Shown: in pieces, positions 13,987 through 21,177 of the stretch
Position numbering within the stretch: position 1 is the first letter of the stretch
How the letters are laid out: each line of letters begins with the position of its first letter
DNA from: Oscillospiraceae bacterium
Lineage (GTDB): Bacteria > Bacillota_A > Clostridia > Saccharofermentanales > Saccharofermentanaceae
Length of the DNA stretch: 24,234 nt
Assembly: GCA_902791885.1 (NCBI GenBank)
Contig: CADAXO010000010.1
Coordinates: 1-24,234 of the forward strand
Direction: 5' to 3'
Notes under the pieces: generated by a model
The model's database searches: none
Told to the model about the DNA's origin: nothing
What the model saw: the letters and a program-made list of their open reading frames with translations, nothing else
Position numbers and translations under genes: made by a program

Positions 13987-15075
13987 ATGAAAAATACAAA
14001 AAGAACTGTTGCTTTATTCCTTGCAGCAGCAATGATGCTTTCGATCGCAGGATGTGCGAATAACGGCGAGAACACAAACGGGAGTACAGCTGAAAGCGTA
14101 AGTTTGAGCACTATCGAAAGCGCAGATCAGGAAGAGGCTTTGATGACTGAAGTCCCTGCTGAAACCGATGAAGATTATGTGCCTTCTGATGCCGAGATCG
14201 CATATGATGCATATAACGCATTCGTTGATTCTATTGCAGGTGATTATGAGGGCGAGATTTACTTCGGTTATGAGTACAGTTACGAGGACGGTCACGCTCA
14301 CTGGAAGCTTCATGTGTCTTATCCCGATACCGATATGACTGAGATCTATGATGCGATCGACGGAGAAGTTACTTATATCGGAACTTTGGATTATTACGAT
14401 GATCAGGCTCTGCCTTACGATGTTTTCCGTGCGCTTCCCTGCATGATCCAGGTTAATGCGGATTCTGCACGTAATTCCGTAAACAACCCTGCTGACGGAA
14501 GATTCTTCGGTGATATCGAGGCGGCAGCGATTGACGGTTCATATCTGCTTCTTAACATAGGTGATCCGCTCATCATCTCGGAGGAAGAATATAATTCGCT
14601 TAATGTCGGCGATGTTATCGATACACCTGTATTCGGTGACGGTCAGCAGGGGATGACCGTAACTGCGATCGACGAGAGCAACGGTTACAGAACCGTAGAG
14701 CTCGACGGCCGTGACGATTACTGGTTTGTTCAGCACCCTTACTCTGAGGATGATCCCGATTACATCCTTGAGACCTACAGCGATAATCCTGTTCTGTTCA
14801 ATTACCGTCTCTGTCCGGTTCCTTTGGCATCTGACTGCGAAGTAACCGATCAGTATGCAGCTTTGTTCAGTGACAGCGATACCGAAGCATTCAATAACTG
14901 GAATCCGGGACCTGACGCAAATGCACTTACAAGTTCTTCATATTGGTTCTACGAGAATGTAAATACAACCGATGTGCCTGAACCTGTTCACGGATGGATT
15001 CCCGCTAACGGACTTGCTTATCCTCTTACTATTGAAAACGGAGAACTCACAAGCATCAATATCGAGTGGAGATAA
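13987..15075 (+). CDS. Acidic lipoprotein of unknown function
   Basis: A 362-residue lipoprotein with MKNTKR, a hydrophobic stretch and lipobox LSIAGC (lipidated Cys23). A Ser/Thr/Glu-rich linker of about 50 residues follows, then a mainly beta, acidic globular region with a histidine segment (GHAHWKLHV) and an aromatic C-terminus (SSSYWFYENV). No catalytic motif is evident and I recognise no family. The ATG at 13987 is chosen because GGGGAG (13972-13977) is nine bases upstream; an in-frame TTG at 13981 is three bases from that site and would add two residues. It is the last gene of the 11114-15075 operon. A convergent gene's stop codon lies 15 bases away, in a hairpin. Confidence 0.78.
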   Translation: MKNTKRTVALFLAAAMMLSIAGCANNGENTNGSTAESVSLSTIESADQEEALMTEVPAETDEDYVPSDAEIAYDAYNAFVDSIAGDYEGEIYFGYEYSYEDGHAHWKLHVSYPDTDMTEIYDAIDGEVTYIGTLDYYDDQALPYDVFRALPCMIQVNADSARNSVNNPADGRFFGDIEAAAIDGSYLLLNIGDPLIISEEEYNSLNVGDVIDTPVFGDGQQGMTVTAIDESNGYRTVELDGRDDYWFVQHPYSEDDPDYILETYSDNPVLFNYRLCPVPLASDCEVTDQYAALFSDSDTEAFNNWNPGPDANALTSSSYWFYENVNTTDVPEPVHGWIPANGLAYPLTIENGELTSINIEWR

Positions 15076-15079
15076 GAAG

Positions 15080-15099
15080 GAGGTCCTTTTCAGGACCTC
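15080..15099. terminator. Hairpin between convergent genes
   Basis: GAGGTCC (15080-15086), loop TTTTCA (15087-15092), GGACCTC (15093-15099): a perfect seven-base-pair stem. The stop codon of the minus-strand vWA gene (15090-15092) is in the loop, so the stem also encodes its last residues. No T-tract follows on either strand, so termination efficiency is uncertain. Confidence 0.45.
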
Positions 15100-15728
15100 G
15101 CATCTTCTTCAAGCTGCTCGAAACACGACTTTTCCACTTTCATATTGCATCTCATTGCACCTACAGCTCCGCACACCGCATCATAGAGGTGTGCGGTTCC
15201 TTTTGAACTGGCCTTGTAGTTGACGGCGCGGTCTTCCTTGATCCCTATAACCGAACCGGTCTTAACGGCATCTATATTCGCTGCAAGATACAGGAATTCC
15301 CAGCCTTTTTCTTTCTCAGCCTTCTTGACCATCTTCTTGACCTTGTCCGAGGTATACTTATGGCTCGCGTTCTCCATGCCGTCTGTGATGATGACGAAGA
15401 TAGTGTGCTCCGGTACGTCTTCTTCGCGGATGTACTTGTGGATGTTCCCGATGTGTTTGATCGCACCGCCAAGTGCATCGATAAGAGCCGTGCAGCCTCC
15501 GGGTACATAATCGTCGTCCGTCATGTCGCGGATGTCCTCGAGCGGCTCCCTGTCGAATACTACTTCGCAACTGTTATCGAACATTACGCATGATACAAGG
15601 CACTTTCCGTCTAACTTCTTTTGCTTGCTGATCATGGAGTTGAAGCCTCCGATCGTGTCTTTCTCGAGTCCGTGCATGCTTCCGCTCTTGTCGAGTATGA
15701 ATACCATTTCCGTAAGATCCTTTTTCAT
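15090..15728 (-). CDS. von Willebrand factor A domain protein
   Basis: A 212-residue soluble protein made almost entirely of one vWA domain. The metal-ion-dependent adhesion site is complete: Asp13-x-Ser15-x-Ser17 in LDKSGSM, Thr80 in GGCTAL, and Asp116 in IITDGMEN. vWA proteins bind protein partners through a bound divalent metal and often work with AAA ATPases or in stress systems of the TerY type. No partner is certain here; the macrodomain gene is convergent rather than in the same operon. GGGAGG lies about ten bases before the ATG at 15728 on the minus strand. The C-terminal 25 residues (CNMKVEKSCFEQLEEDARS) are charged and have no recognised motif. Confidence 0.85.
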   Translation of the reverse strand: MKKDLTEMVFILDKSGSMHGLEKDTIGGFNSMISKQKKLDGKCLVSCVMFDNSCEVVFDREPLEDIRDMTDDDYVPGGCTALIDALGGAIKHIGNIHKYIREEDVPEHTIFVIITDGMENASHKYTSDKVKKMVKKAEKEKGWEFLYLAANIDAVKTGSVIGIKEDRAVNYKASSKGTAHLYDAVCGAVGAMRCNMKVEKSCFEQLEEDARS

Positions 15729-15786
15729 TTTTTTGTCCTCCCTTATGTTTGATGATTTAAGCTTACAGGGTTTTGAAGCCTTCGTG

Positions 15787-15803
15787 GTCGCCTTGAAGGC
15801 GAC
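15787..15803. promoter_or_regulatory. Palindrome upstream of the MATE promoter
   Basis: GTCGCCTT-G-AAGGCGAC is a perfect palindrome with eight-base arms around one base, ending eight bases before the -35 at 15812. This could be a regulator binding site for the divergent vWA and MATE genes. A second short inverted repeat, TTGAC...GTCAA (15812-15826), overlaps the -35. No ligand or regulator can be inferred. Confidence 0.45.
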
Positions 15804-15811
15804 ATTTAAAC

Positions 15812-15839
15812 TTGACGAATAAAGTCAAAAGAATATGAT
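15812..15839 (+). promoter_or_regulatory. Promoter for the MATE gene
   Basis: TTGACG (15812-15817) and TATGAT (15834-15839) have a 16-base spacer. This is close to consensus. Transcription would start near 15846, giving a very short leader of about twelve bases before the ATG at 15858. The GGGGG at 15843-15847 is the only ribosome binding site and would sit at the transcript's very 5' end. Confidence 0.55.
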
Positions 15840-15857
15840 TATGCGGGGGTTATTGGT

Positions 15858-17231
15858 ATGGATATAAAGAAGAATGATCTTTTTGAAAGAATGAGCCCGG
15901 GGAAGGCTCTAGCTATCATGGCTCTGCCTACTATCGCAAGCCAGATGATCATACTTATATATAATCTTGCAGATACATGGTTTATCGGAAGGACTGACGA
16001 TTCCAATAAAGTCGGAGCTTCGGCGCTCGCACTTTCCGTTTATATGATAGTCACGGCACTTGCTAACGTTTTCGGTGTCGGAGGCGGAAGTCTCATGGTC
16101 CGCCTTGTGGGAGAGAAGAAGACTGATGATGCGCGTAAGGTCGCATCGTACACACTTGCAGTATCTTTCATATCTGCTGTTGTACTCTCGATTCTTGTTC
16201 TTATTTTTATGGATCCGCTGCTGAGGCTCTTAGGCGCTTCGGATTACACGCTCTTGTACGGTAAACAGTATGTTCTCATGACAACGGTAATAGGTGGCGT
16301 GCCCACTTTGCTTTCGATGTGTATGCCGCAGCTTCTGCGTAACGCGGGATATTCCAAAGAGTCAGGTATCGGCGTGGCACTCGGAAGCCTTCTTAACATA
16401 GCTCTTGATCCTCTTTTTATGTTCGTTATCCTTCCTGAAGGGTATGAGGTCCTCGGTGCGGGACTTGCCACGATGATCTCAAGCTATATCTCTATGTTTT
16501 ACTTCATCATGGTGTTCCGCCGCGTTAAGAACGATACCGTGCTCGTAATTCCCCGTAAGCTGGAGAAGATTGATAGAACTTATATGCGCTCCATGTATTC
16601 TGTCGGAATCCCTGCTGCTGTCGCCATATTCCTGTTCGACCTTGTAACTATTGTGATCAACAGGCTTACCGTCGGCTACGGCGTAGATCCGCTTGCTGCG
16701 ATGGGAATAGTTCTTAAAGTCGAGAGAATACCGATCAACATAGGCCTCGGTATCTGTCTCGGTATGGTTCCGCTGATATCTTATAACTACGGAGCTCGTA
16801 ACTTCGAGAGAATGAGAGCCGTCTTTAAGCTCTCGCGTAATGCCGTCATGATCTTCTCCTGCGTCTGCGTCGTGATATTCTGGATCATGGCAGAGCCCAT
16901 AGTCTCATGCTTTATGAAAAGCGAGGGCACAGTGGCTTACGGCGTTGAGTTCTTAAGGGGCAGGTGCTTCGCGCTTCCGTTTATGATGGCGGGCTACCTC
17001 ATCGTTAATTACATGAATGCGGTCAACAGGGGGCCGGTGTCGTTCATTCTCGCGATCATACGTCATGTGGTTCTTATCATACCGGTACTTCTTATCATGA
17101 ATGCTCTGTTACACATGAGCGGACTTATCTGGTCCCAGCTCGTTGCCGATGTCATCAACACTTTTGTGGCAGCTGCTTTTTTCTTTAAGGTGCAGTCGGA
17201 GATAAGAGACAGCATTCAGGTGGTAGAATAG
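15858..17231 (+). CDS. MATE family efflux transporter
   Basis: A 457-residue integral membrane protein, length and hydrophobicity typical of multidrug and toxic-compound extrusion transporters, with about twelve helices in two similar halves. The N-terminus MSPGKALAIMALPTIASQM and the first-helix segment YNLADTWFIGR, then GVGGGSLMVR, are family hallmarks, as is PLISYNYGA in the second half. MATE pumps export organic cations or drugs in exchange for Na+ or H+; the substrate is not predictable here. It sits at the start of a plus-strand run with the C_GCAxxG-type gene (28 bases later). A promoter and palindrome precede it, so transcription may be regulated. The assignment is firm; the substrate is open. 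Confidence 0.9.
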   Translation: MDIKKNDLFERMSPGKALAIMALPTIASQMIILIYNLADTWFIGRTDDSNKVGASALALSVYMIVTALANVFGVGGGSLMVRLVGEKKTDDARKVASYTLAVSFISAVVLSILVLIFMDPLLRLLGASDYTLLYGKQYVLMTTVIGGVPTLLSMCMPQLLRNAGYSKESGIGVALGSLLNIALDPLFMFVILPEGYEVLGAGLATMISSYISMFYFIMVFRRVKNDTVLVIPRKLEKIDRTYMRSMYSVGIPAAVAIFLFDLVTIVINRLTVGYGVDPLAAMGIVLKVERIPINIGLGICLGMVPLISYNYGARNFERMRAVFKLSRNAVMIFSCVCVVIFWIMAEPIVSCFMKSEGTVAYGVEFLRGRCFALPFMMAGYLIVNYMNAVNRGPVSFILAIIRHVVLIIPVLLIMNALLHMSGLIWSQLVADVINTFVAAAFFFKVQSEIRDSIQVVE

Positions 17232-17259
17232 AATCACTTAAGTTACAGAGGTGAATCTT

Positions 17260-17610
17260 ATGGAAAGCAGAGCACAGACAGCAAGAGAGAAGTTCGGTAA
17301 GATGAGCTGCGCCGCGGCGGTGCTGACAACGTATCTTGACGAAGTGGGCATGAGTGACTCCGAAGCAAAAGCTGCGGCTATGCCGATGGCGGGCGGCCGC
17401 ATGGGTAAGTGCGGTGCTATCCTTGCTGCAGAAGAGGTCCTTAAGGTTAAGGCTCCCGATAAGATCGACCAGCTCGAAAAGCTTTTCGGAGAGAAGAACG
17501 GTTCCATAATGTGTAACGAGCTCAAGGGAAGAACAGGCGGTCCCATGTTAAGGTCGTGTCCCGGCTGCGTTGAAGATGCATGTGAGATATTGGAGCAGCT
17601 TCTCGGATAA
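17260..17610 (+). CDS. C_GCAxxG_C_C-type redox protein
   Basis: A 116-residue cysteine-rich soluble protein resembling the C_GCAxxG_C_C family, thought to be redox-active. Cysteines lie at residues 17, 51, 85, 100, 103 and 108. The segments MSCAAAVLTTYLDEVG (15-30), GGRMGKCGAI (45-54) and SCPGCVEDACEILEQLLG (99-116) match the family's pattern, with KCGAI where CGA is expected. A cluster or metal is possible but not shown. The ATG at 17260 is chosen because GAGGTGA (17248-17254) precedes it; the GTG at 17251 is part of that site. It follows the MATE gene closely and has no separate promoter I can see. Confidence 0.78.
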   Translation: MESRAQTAREKFGKMSCAAAVLTTYLDEVGMSDSEAKAAAMPMAGGRMGKCGAILAAEEVLKVKAPDKIDQLEKLFGEKNGSIMCNELKGRTGGPMLRSCPGCVEDACEILEQLLG

Positions 17611-17623
17611 TCTTTACCATCGG

Positions 17624-17632
17624 TGATATAAT
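17624..17632 (+). promoter_or_regulatory. Extended -10 promoter, probably giving a leaderless mRNA
   Basis: TG-A-TATAAT is a perfect extended -10. Its last base is nine bases before the ATG at 17642, so transcription should start within a few bases of the start codon. No ribosome binding site lies between 17611 and 17641. Confidence 0.55.
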
Positions 17633-17641
17633 CAAATAATT

Positions 17642-19003
17642 ATGGGAATTGTCGAACTGTTGTTGCTTGCAATAGGCATGTCTATGGATGTCTTCGCGGT
17701 GTCGATCTGCAAAGGTATCGAGACAAAGAAAGCCACAATCAAACAGGTTATCATCTGCGGCGTGTGGTTCGGTTTCTTCCATTTCCTGATGCCGATGACA
17801 GGCTATTTCTTAAGCTCATTCTTCTCGGTTTTTATCGATAAGATCGCGCCGTGGCTTGCATTCGGCCTTCTGGCTTTCTTAGGCGGTAAGATGATCAAAG
17901 AGGCGTTCTCTTCGGAAGAAGAGGAGACAAAGCCCGGATTCTCGTTTAAGACAATGTTTATTCTCGCTGTAGCGACATCGATCGACGCACTTGCGGTAGG
18001 TGTAACCCTTGTTGCCGTTCCGGTTCAGATCATGGACGCAACCGAAGTGATTAATACAATATGCGGTTGTGCCGTTATCTCCGTGATCACATTCATGTTT
18101 GCCTGCGCAGGCGTAAAGATCGGCAATGCATTCGGTGCAAGATACCAGGCCGGTGCCGAAGCGTGCGGCGGATTTATCCTCATATTCATCGGATTGAAAG
18201 TATTGCTTGAGCACTTAGGTGTGCTTGAATTTATGAATAACGGAGATGTCCTGTTCGGACTTCTCGTTCCTTTCGCCGGAACTGTGATCGGTTCCGCTCT
18301 GGTATTCTTTGTTAAAAACGAGATCCAGGATTACATTAAGAAGCTTTTTACAGGTATGGCAGGCGGCATTATGCTTGCATGTGCAATGTGGACACTTCTT
18401 TATCCGACGATATCGGGTGGCAGGGTTGTAATTGCTGCTGTCGGATTTATCATCGGAGTCGGTTTCCAGTATCTTCTTGATAAGGCAATCCCTCATGCGC
18501 ACGTATTCACCAAGGCGGAAGAGGGACCAAGCAGTAAGCTTAAGTACTCAAGTAAAGTTATGCTGTCCGAGACTATCCATCACGTTCCTGAAGGTATGGC
18601 TATCGGTGTTGTTTTCGCGGGTGTGCTTAACGGTGCGGTAGATATTCCCACGGCTGCAGTTGCTGCAGTTACATTGGGTATTGCCGTTCAGAATATCCCG
18701 GAAGGCGCTTTTGTTTCCTCTCCCTTAAGAGACGGCGGTGAAGAGAAAGGAAAGTCATTCCTTATGGGCGTTGTGTCGGGCGTTGTTGAGCCGATCCTGG
18801 GTATCGGAGTGATAATACTTATAAATGCATTCCCGGGTGTTCTGTCATTTGTTATGGCGCTTACAGGCGGAGCATTGACTTTCCTTGTTATCGAGGAGAC
18901 TATTCCTTCGATGAATGTGGGAAAGCATTCCGATAAGGGTACATTGTCCTTCGCTATTTTCTTCTGCCTGATGATGATACTTACTTTCTGGTCCGGCGTT
19001 TGA
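17642..19003 (+). CDS. MntP-ZIP fusion metal transporter
   Basis: A single uninterrupted 453-residue frame with two transporter types. Residues 1-192 match MntP, the manganese exporter: LLLLAIGMSMDVFAVSICKG (6-25, Asp16), MPMTGYFLSSF (50-60), LAFLGGKMI (77-85), ATSIDALAVGV (111-121, Asp115) and IGLKVLLEHLG (183-193). The Asp positions correspond to the essential ones of E. coli MntP. Residues about 203-453 match a GufA-like ZIP transporter: HHVPEGMAIGV (313-323), AVQNIPEGAFVSSPLRDGG (348-366) and SGVVEPILG (379-387), holding the paired metal-binding HxxxE and NxPEG sites. Membrane segments suggest about six plus eight helices. One half would export Mn, the other probably moves Zn, Fe or Mn; direction is not predictable. 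The gene has its own promoter. Confidence 0.85.
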   Translation: MGIVELLLLAIGMSMDVFAVSICKGIETKKATIKQVIICGVWFGFFHFLMPMTGYFLSSFFSVFIDKIAPWLAFGLLAFLGGKMIKEAFSSEEEETKPGFSFKTMFILAVATSIDALAVGVTLVAVPVQIMDATEVINTICGCAVISVITFMFACAGVKIGNAFGARYQAGAEACGGFILIFIGLKVLLEHLGVLEFMNNGDVLFGLLVPFAGTVIGSALVFFVKNEIQDYIKKLFTGMAGGIMLACAMWTLLYPTISGGRVVIAAVGFIIGVGFQYLLDKAIPHAHVFTKAEEGPSSKLKYSSKVMLSETIHHVPEGMAIGVVFAGVLNGAVDIPTAAVAAVTLGIAVQNIPEGAFVSSPLRDGGEEKGKSFLMGVVSGVVEPILGIGVIILINAFPGVLSFVMALTGGALTFLVIEETIPSMNVGKHSDKGTLSFAIFFCLMMILTFWSGV

Positions 19004-19005
19004 TG

Positions 19006-19235
19006 ATGAGTAACTTCTGCTGCAGTGACTGCTTTAACCCCAAGCGTGATACATTTTCGACGGTATCAAGTACGACAGTGCTGTGGGAGACGGATTTGAT
19101 GTCGTGTTCTTCTACGGCCCGGAGATCACACCGGAGAGCGGCGACTATAATGTTCTGCCCAAGTATACCGAGATAGCTGAATTGACAGATGTAAGAGAAT
19201 TTAAGATCAAGATAGAATATTTCCTTGAATCATAA
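19006..19235 (+). pseudogene. Frameshifted remnant, possibly of a RES-domain gene
   Basis: An ATG at 19006 (another at 19003 overlaps the previous stop) opens a frame reading MSNFCCSDCFNPKRDTF. A second frame from 19053 reads FDGIKYDSAVGDGFDVVFFY and continues to a TAA at 19233-19235. One extra T in the TTTT run at 19054-19057 would join them into a protein of about 76 residues. The Cys-rich start and the pattern GIKYDS...VVFFYGPE recall the two ends of RES-domain (NAD+ phosphorylase) toxins, which are several times longer. If so, the middle has been deleted. This identity is tentative. It may instead be a small protein with one frameshift, or a sequencing error. Confidence 0.45.
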
Positions 19236-19253
19236 GGTGCGGAGGGATAACAG

Positions 19254-20244
19254 ATGATAGTAAAAATGGAAAACCTTACCAAGATATTTCCGGGACGTGA
19301 TAAGAAGAGCACCGGCGTAACGGCCGTGGACAACTTCAGTCTCGAACTTCCTGACGGTAAGCTCGTATGTCTTCTCGGACCTTCCGGATGCGGCAAGAGT
19401 ACGCTGCTTTACATGATCTGCGGTCTTGAAAGTCCGACCGAAGGAAAGATCTTCTTCGGAGACACGGATGTTACCGATATTCCTTCGGAGAAGAGGGGGG
19501 TAGGTCTTGTTTTCCAGAATTACGCACTGTATCCGCATCTTACCGTAAAGCAGATAATCAAGTTCCCTCTCGAGAACCTCAAAGGGGACGATAAGCTTAG
19601 CAAGGAAGAGATGGACAAGATGGCGCTTGAGGCTGCAAAACTCGTTCAGATAGACGGCCTCATGGACAGAAAGCCCGGGTGGATGAGCGGCGGCCAGTAC
19701 AAGAGAGGAGATAAGAAGGATACAGAAGGAGACGGGTATAACGACCATATTTGTTACTCACGATCAGGAGGAGGCTATGAGTATCTCCGACCTTATCGTA
19801 GTAATGAAGGACGGCGTTCTTCATCAGGTCGGAAAGCCTCAGGATGTCTACGATGATCCCGTTAATCTGTTTGTTGCCGAATTCCTCGGAACACCCGAGA
19901 TCAATGTGTTTGACGGTAAGGTTAAGGACGGCGGTCTTTATATCGGTGACGACAGGGTCCTCGAAGTTAAAGGCGTTGAGGACAAGGATGTATGGATCGG
20001 CGTAAGGCCCGAAGGCTTCGAGGTTGATCCTGACGGTAAGTTTAACTGCGAACTCGCAGGAATAAACATAATGGGAAGAGATATTACCGTATTAAGCAAT
20101 AATAAGGCTGCGAAGGCTGTTATACGTTCCATAGTAAGCGCCGAGACCAAGGTCGATCAGGACAGTAAGACTGTGAGATTCAATCTGAAGCCTTATAAGA
20201 CGTATATCTTCGATAAGGATACGGAAGAGAGGATAAGGTTCTGA
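19254..20244 (+). pseudogene. Sugar ABC transporter ATPase (MsmX/UgpC-type), internally deleted
   Basis: The start codon at 19254 follows GGAGGG. Residues 1-148 read as a normal ATP-binding domain: Walker A GPSGCGKST (42-50), Q-loop VFQNYALYPH and signature MSGGQ (144-148, ending at 19697). After that the frame is wrong for the next part. Reading shifts at 19699 to give TREEIRRIQKETG, TTIFVTHDQEEAMS and a normal C-terminal TOBE-like region to the TGA at 20242-20244. By comparison with MsmX, about 33 residues holding QRVA..., Walker B (LLLDEP) and the D-loop are missing, and the length lost is not a multiple of three. The protein cannot be a working ATPase. An internal ATG at 19777 could only give a C-terminal fragment. 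Its stop overlaps the permease start. Confidence 0.88.
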
Positions 20245-21167
20245 TGAGCAAGAAGAGCTTAAGCGGCGTTAACGGCGTATGGACCAACGTAAGCGGTTGG
20301 CTGTATCTTCTTCCGGCCCTGTTGTTCCTTATAGCTTTCATGGTCTATCCGCTGATCGATGTATTCGTCTATTCTTTCGAGGAAGGATACAATTCAGCGT
20401 CCCAGTCATCGTTCGGTACAGGCCTTTATAACTACGCATATGTCTTAAGAGATCCGTATTTTCTTAAGGCTGTTAAGAATACGTTTATTCTTGTTATCAT
20501 CACGGTTCCGGTATCGACTGTATTGTCGCTGCTTATTTCCCTCGGATTAAACTCCATAAGGGCACTTCGTAACATGTTCCAGACGATATTCTTCCTGCCG
20601 TATGTAACAAATACGCTGGCTGTAGGTCTGGTCTTCATGATCCTCTTTCAGAAGACACCTTATACCGACGGTCTCGTGAATCTTATCATAGGCAAGTTAG
20701 GCATAAGCCCTATCGATTTTATAGACGGTCCTTACTGGGCGAAGATGCTTGTGCTGTCGGTATATGTAATCTGGATCGTTATGCCGTTTAAGATACTGAT
20801 CTTAACATCGGCGCTGGCATCGGTTCCCGATGTCTATTACCAGTCAGCAAGGATCGACGGTACATCGTCCTGGAGAATGTTCTGGAGGATCACACTACCG
20901 ATGATCTCACCAATGATCGTTTATCTTGTCATTACGGGATTTATCGGAGCTTTCAAGGCTTATTCGGATGCTGTCGCCATCTTCGGAATCAATCTTAATG
21001 CTGCCGGAATGAACACGATAGTCGGTTATGTTTATGACATGCTCTACGGCGACGGCGGAGGATATCCGTCTTATGCATCGGCAGCCGCGATCATACTCTT
21101 TGCGATCGTGCTTACCATTACCGTTATCAATCTGATCGTGAGCCGCAAGGCTACAGACAACACTTAA
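20244..21167 (+). CDS. Sugar ABC permease, UgpA/MalF-type
   Basis: A 307-residue inner-membrane permease with six hydrophobic segments; the first is near residues 17-42. The cytoplasmic EAA loop, through which it contacts the ATPase, is SVPDVYYQSARIDGTSSWRM (193-212) continuing FWRITLP. This marks a carbohydrate-type (CUT1) importer subunit. No frame damage is present. The ATG overlaps the preceding ATPase pseudogene's stop (TGATG at 20242-20246), so translation may have been coupled to it. It would pair with the next permease in a heterodimer. The substrate is not predictable; CUT1 systems take di- and oligosaccharides or glycerol phosphates. Confidence 0.92.
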   Translation: MSKKSLSGVNGVWTNVSGWLYLLPALLFLIAFMVYPLIDVFVYSFEEGYNSASQSSFGTGLYNYAYVLRDPYFLKAVKNTFILVIITVPVSTVLSLLISLGLNSIRALRNMFQTIFFLPYVTNTLAVGLVFMILFQKTPYTDGLVNLIIGKLGISPIDFIDGPYWAKMLVLSVYVIWIVMPFKILILTSALASVPDVYYQSARIDGTSSWRMFWRITLPMISPMIVYLVITGFIGAFKAYSDAVAIFGINLNAAGMNTIVGYVYDMLYGDGGGYPSYASAAAIILFAIVLTITVINLIVSRKATDNT

Positions 21168-21177
21168 GGAGGACGCT

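Noticed and set aside
15360..15593. Open frames on the plus strand over the vWA gene
   Set aside because: The vWA frame carries the complete metal-binding motif and a strong ribosome binding site; the others are shadows without motifs.
17251..17259. GTG start before the C_GCAxxG-type gene
   Set aside because: The GTG lies within the ribosome binding site GAGGTGA, so ATG 17260 is right.
17611..17641. Manganese riboswitch (yybP-ykoY) before the MntP-ZIP gene
   Set aside because: Only 31 bases separate it from the preceding stop, too short for the element, and no matching structure is visible.
19777..20244. Separate gene for a C-terminal ABC ATPase piece
   Set aside because: It continues the frame of the ATPase from 19699 with matching H-loop sequence; it is the tail of the broken gene, with no ribosome binding site of its own worth noting.
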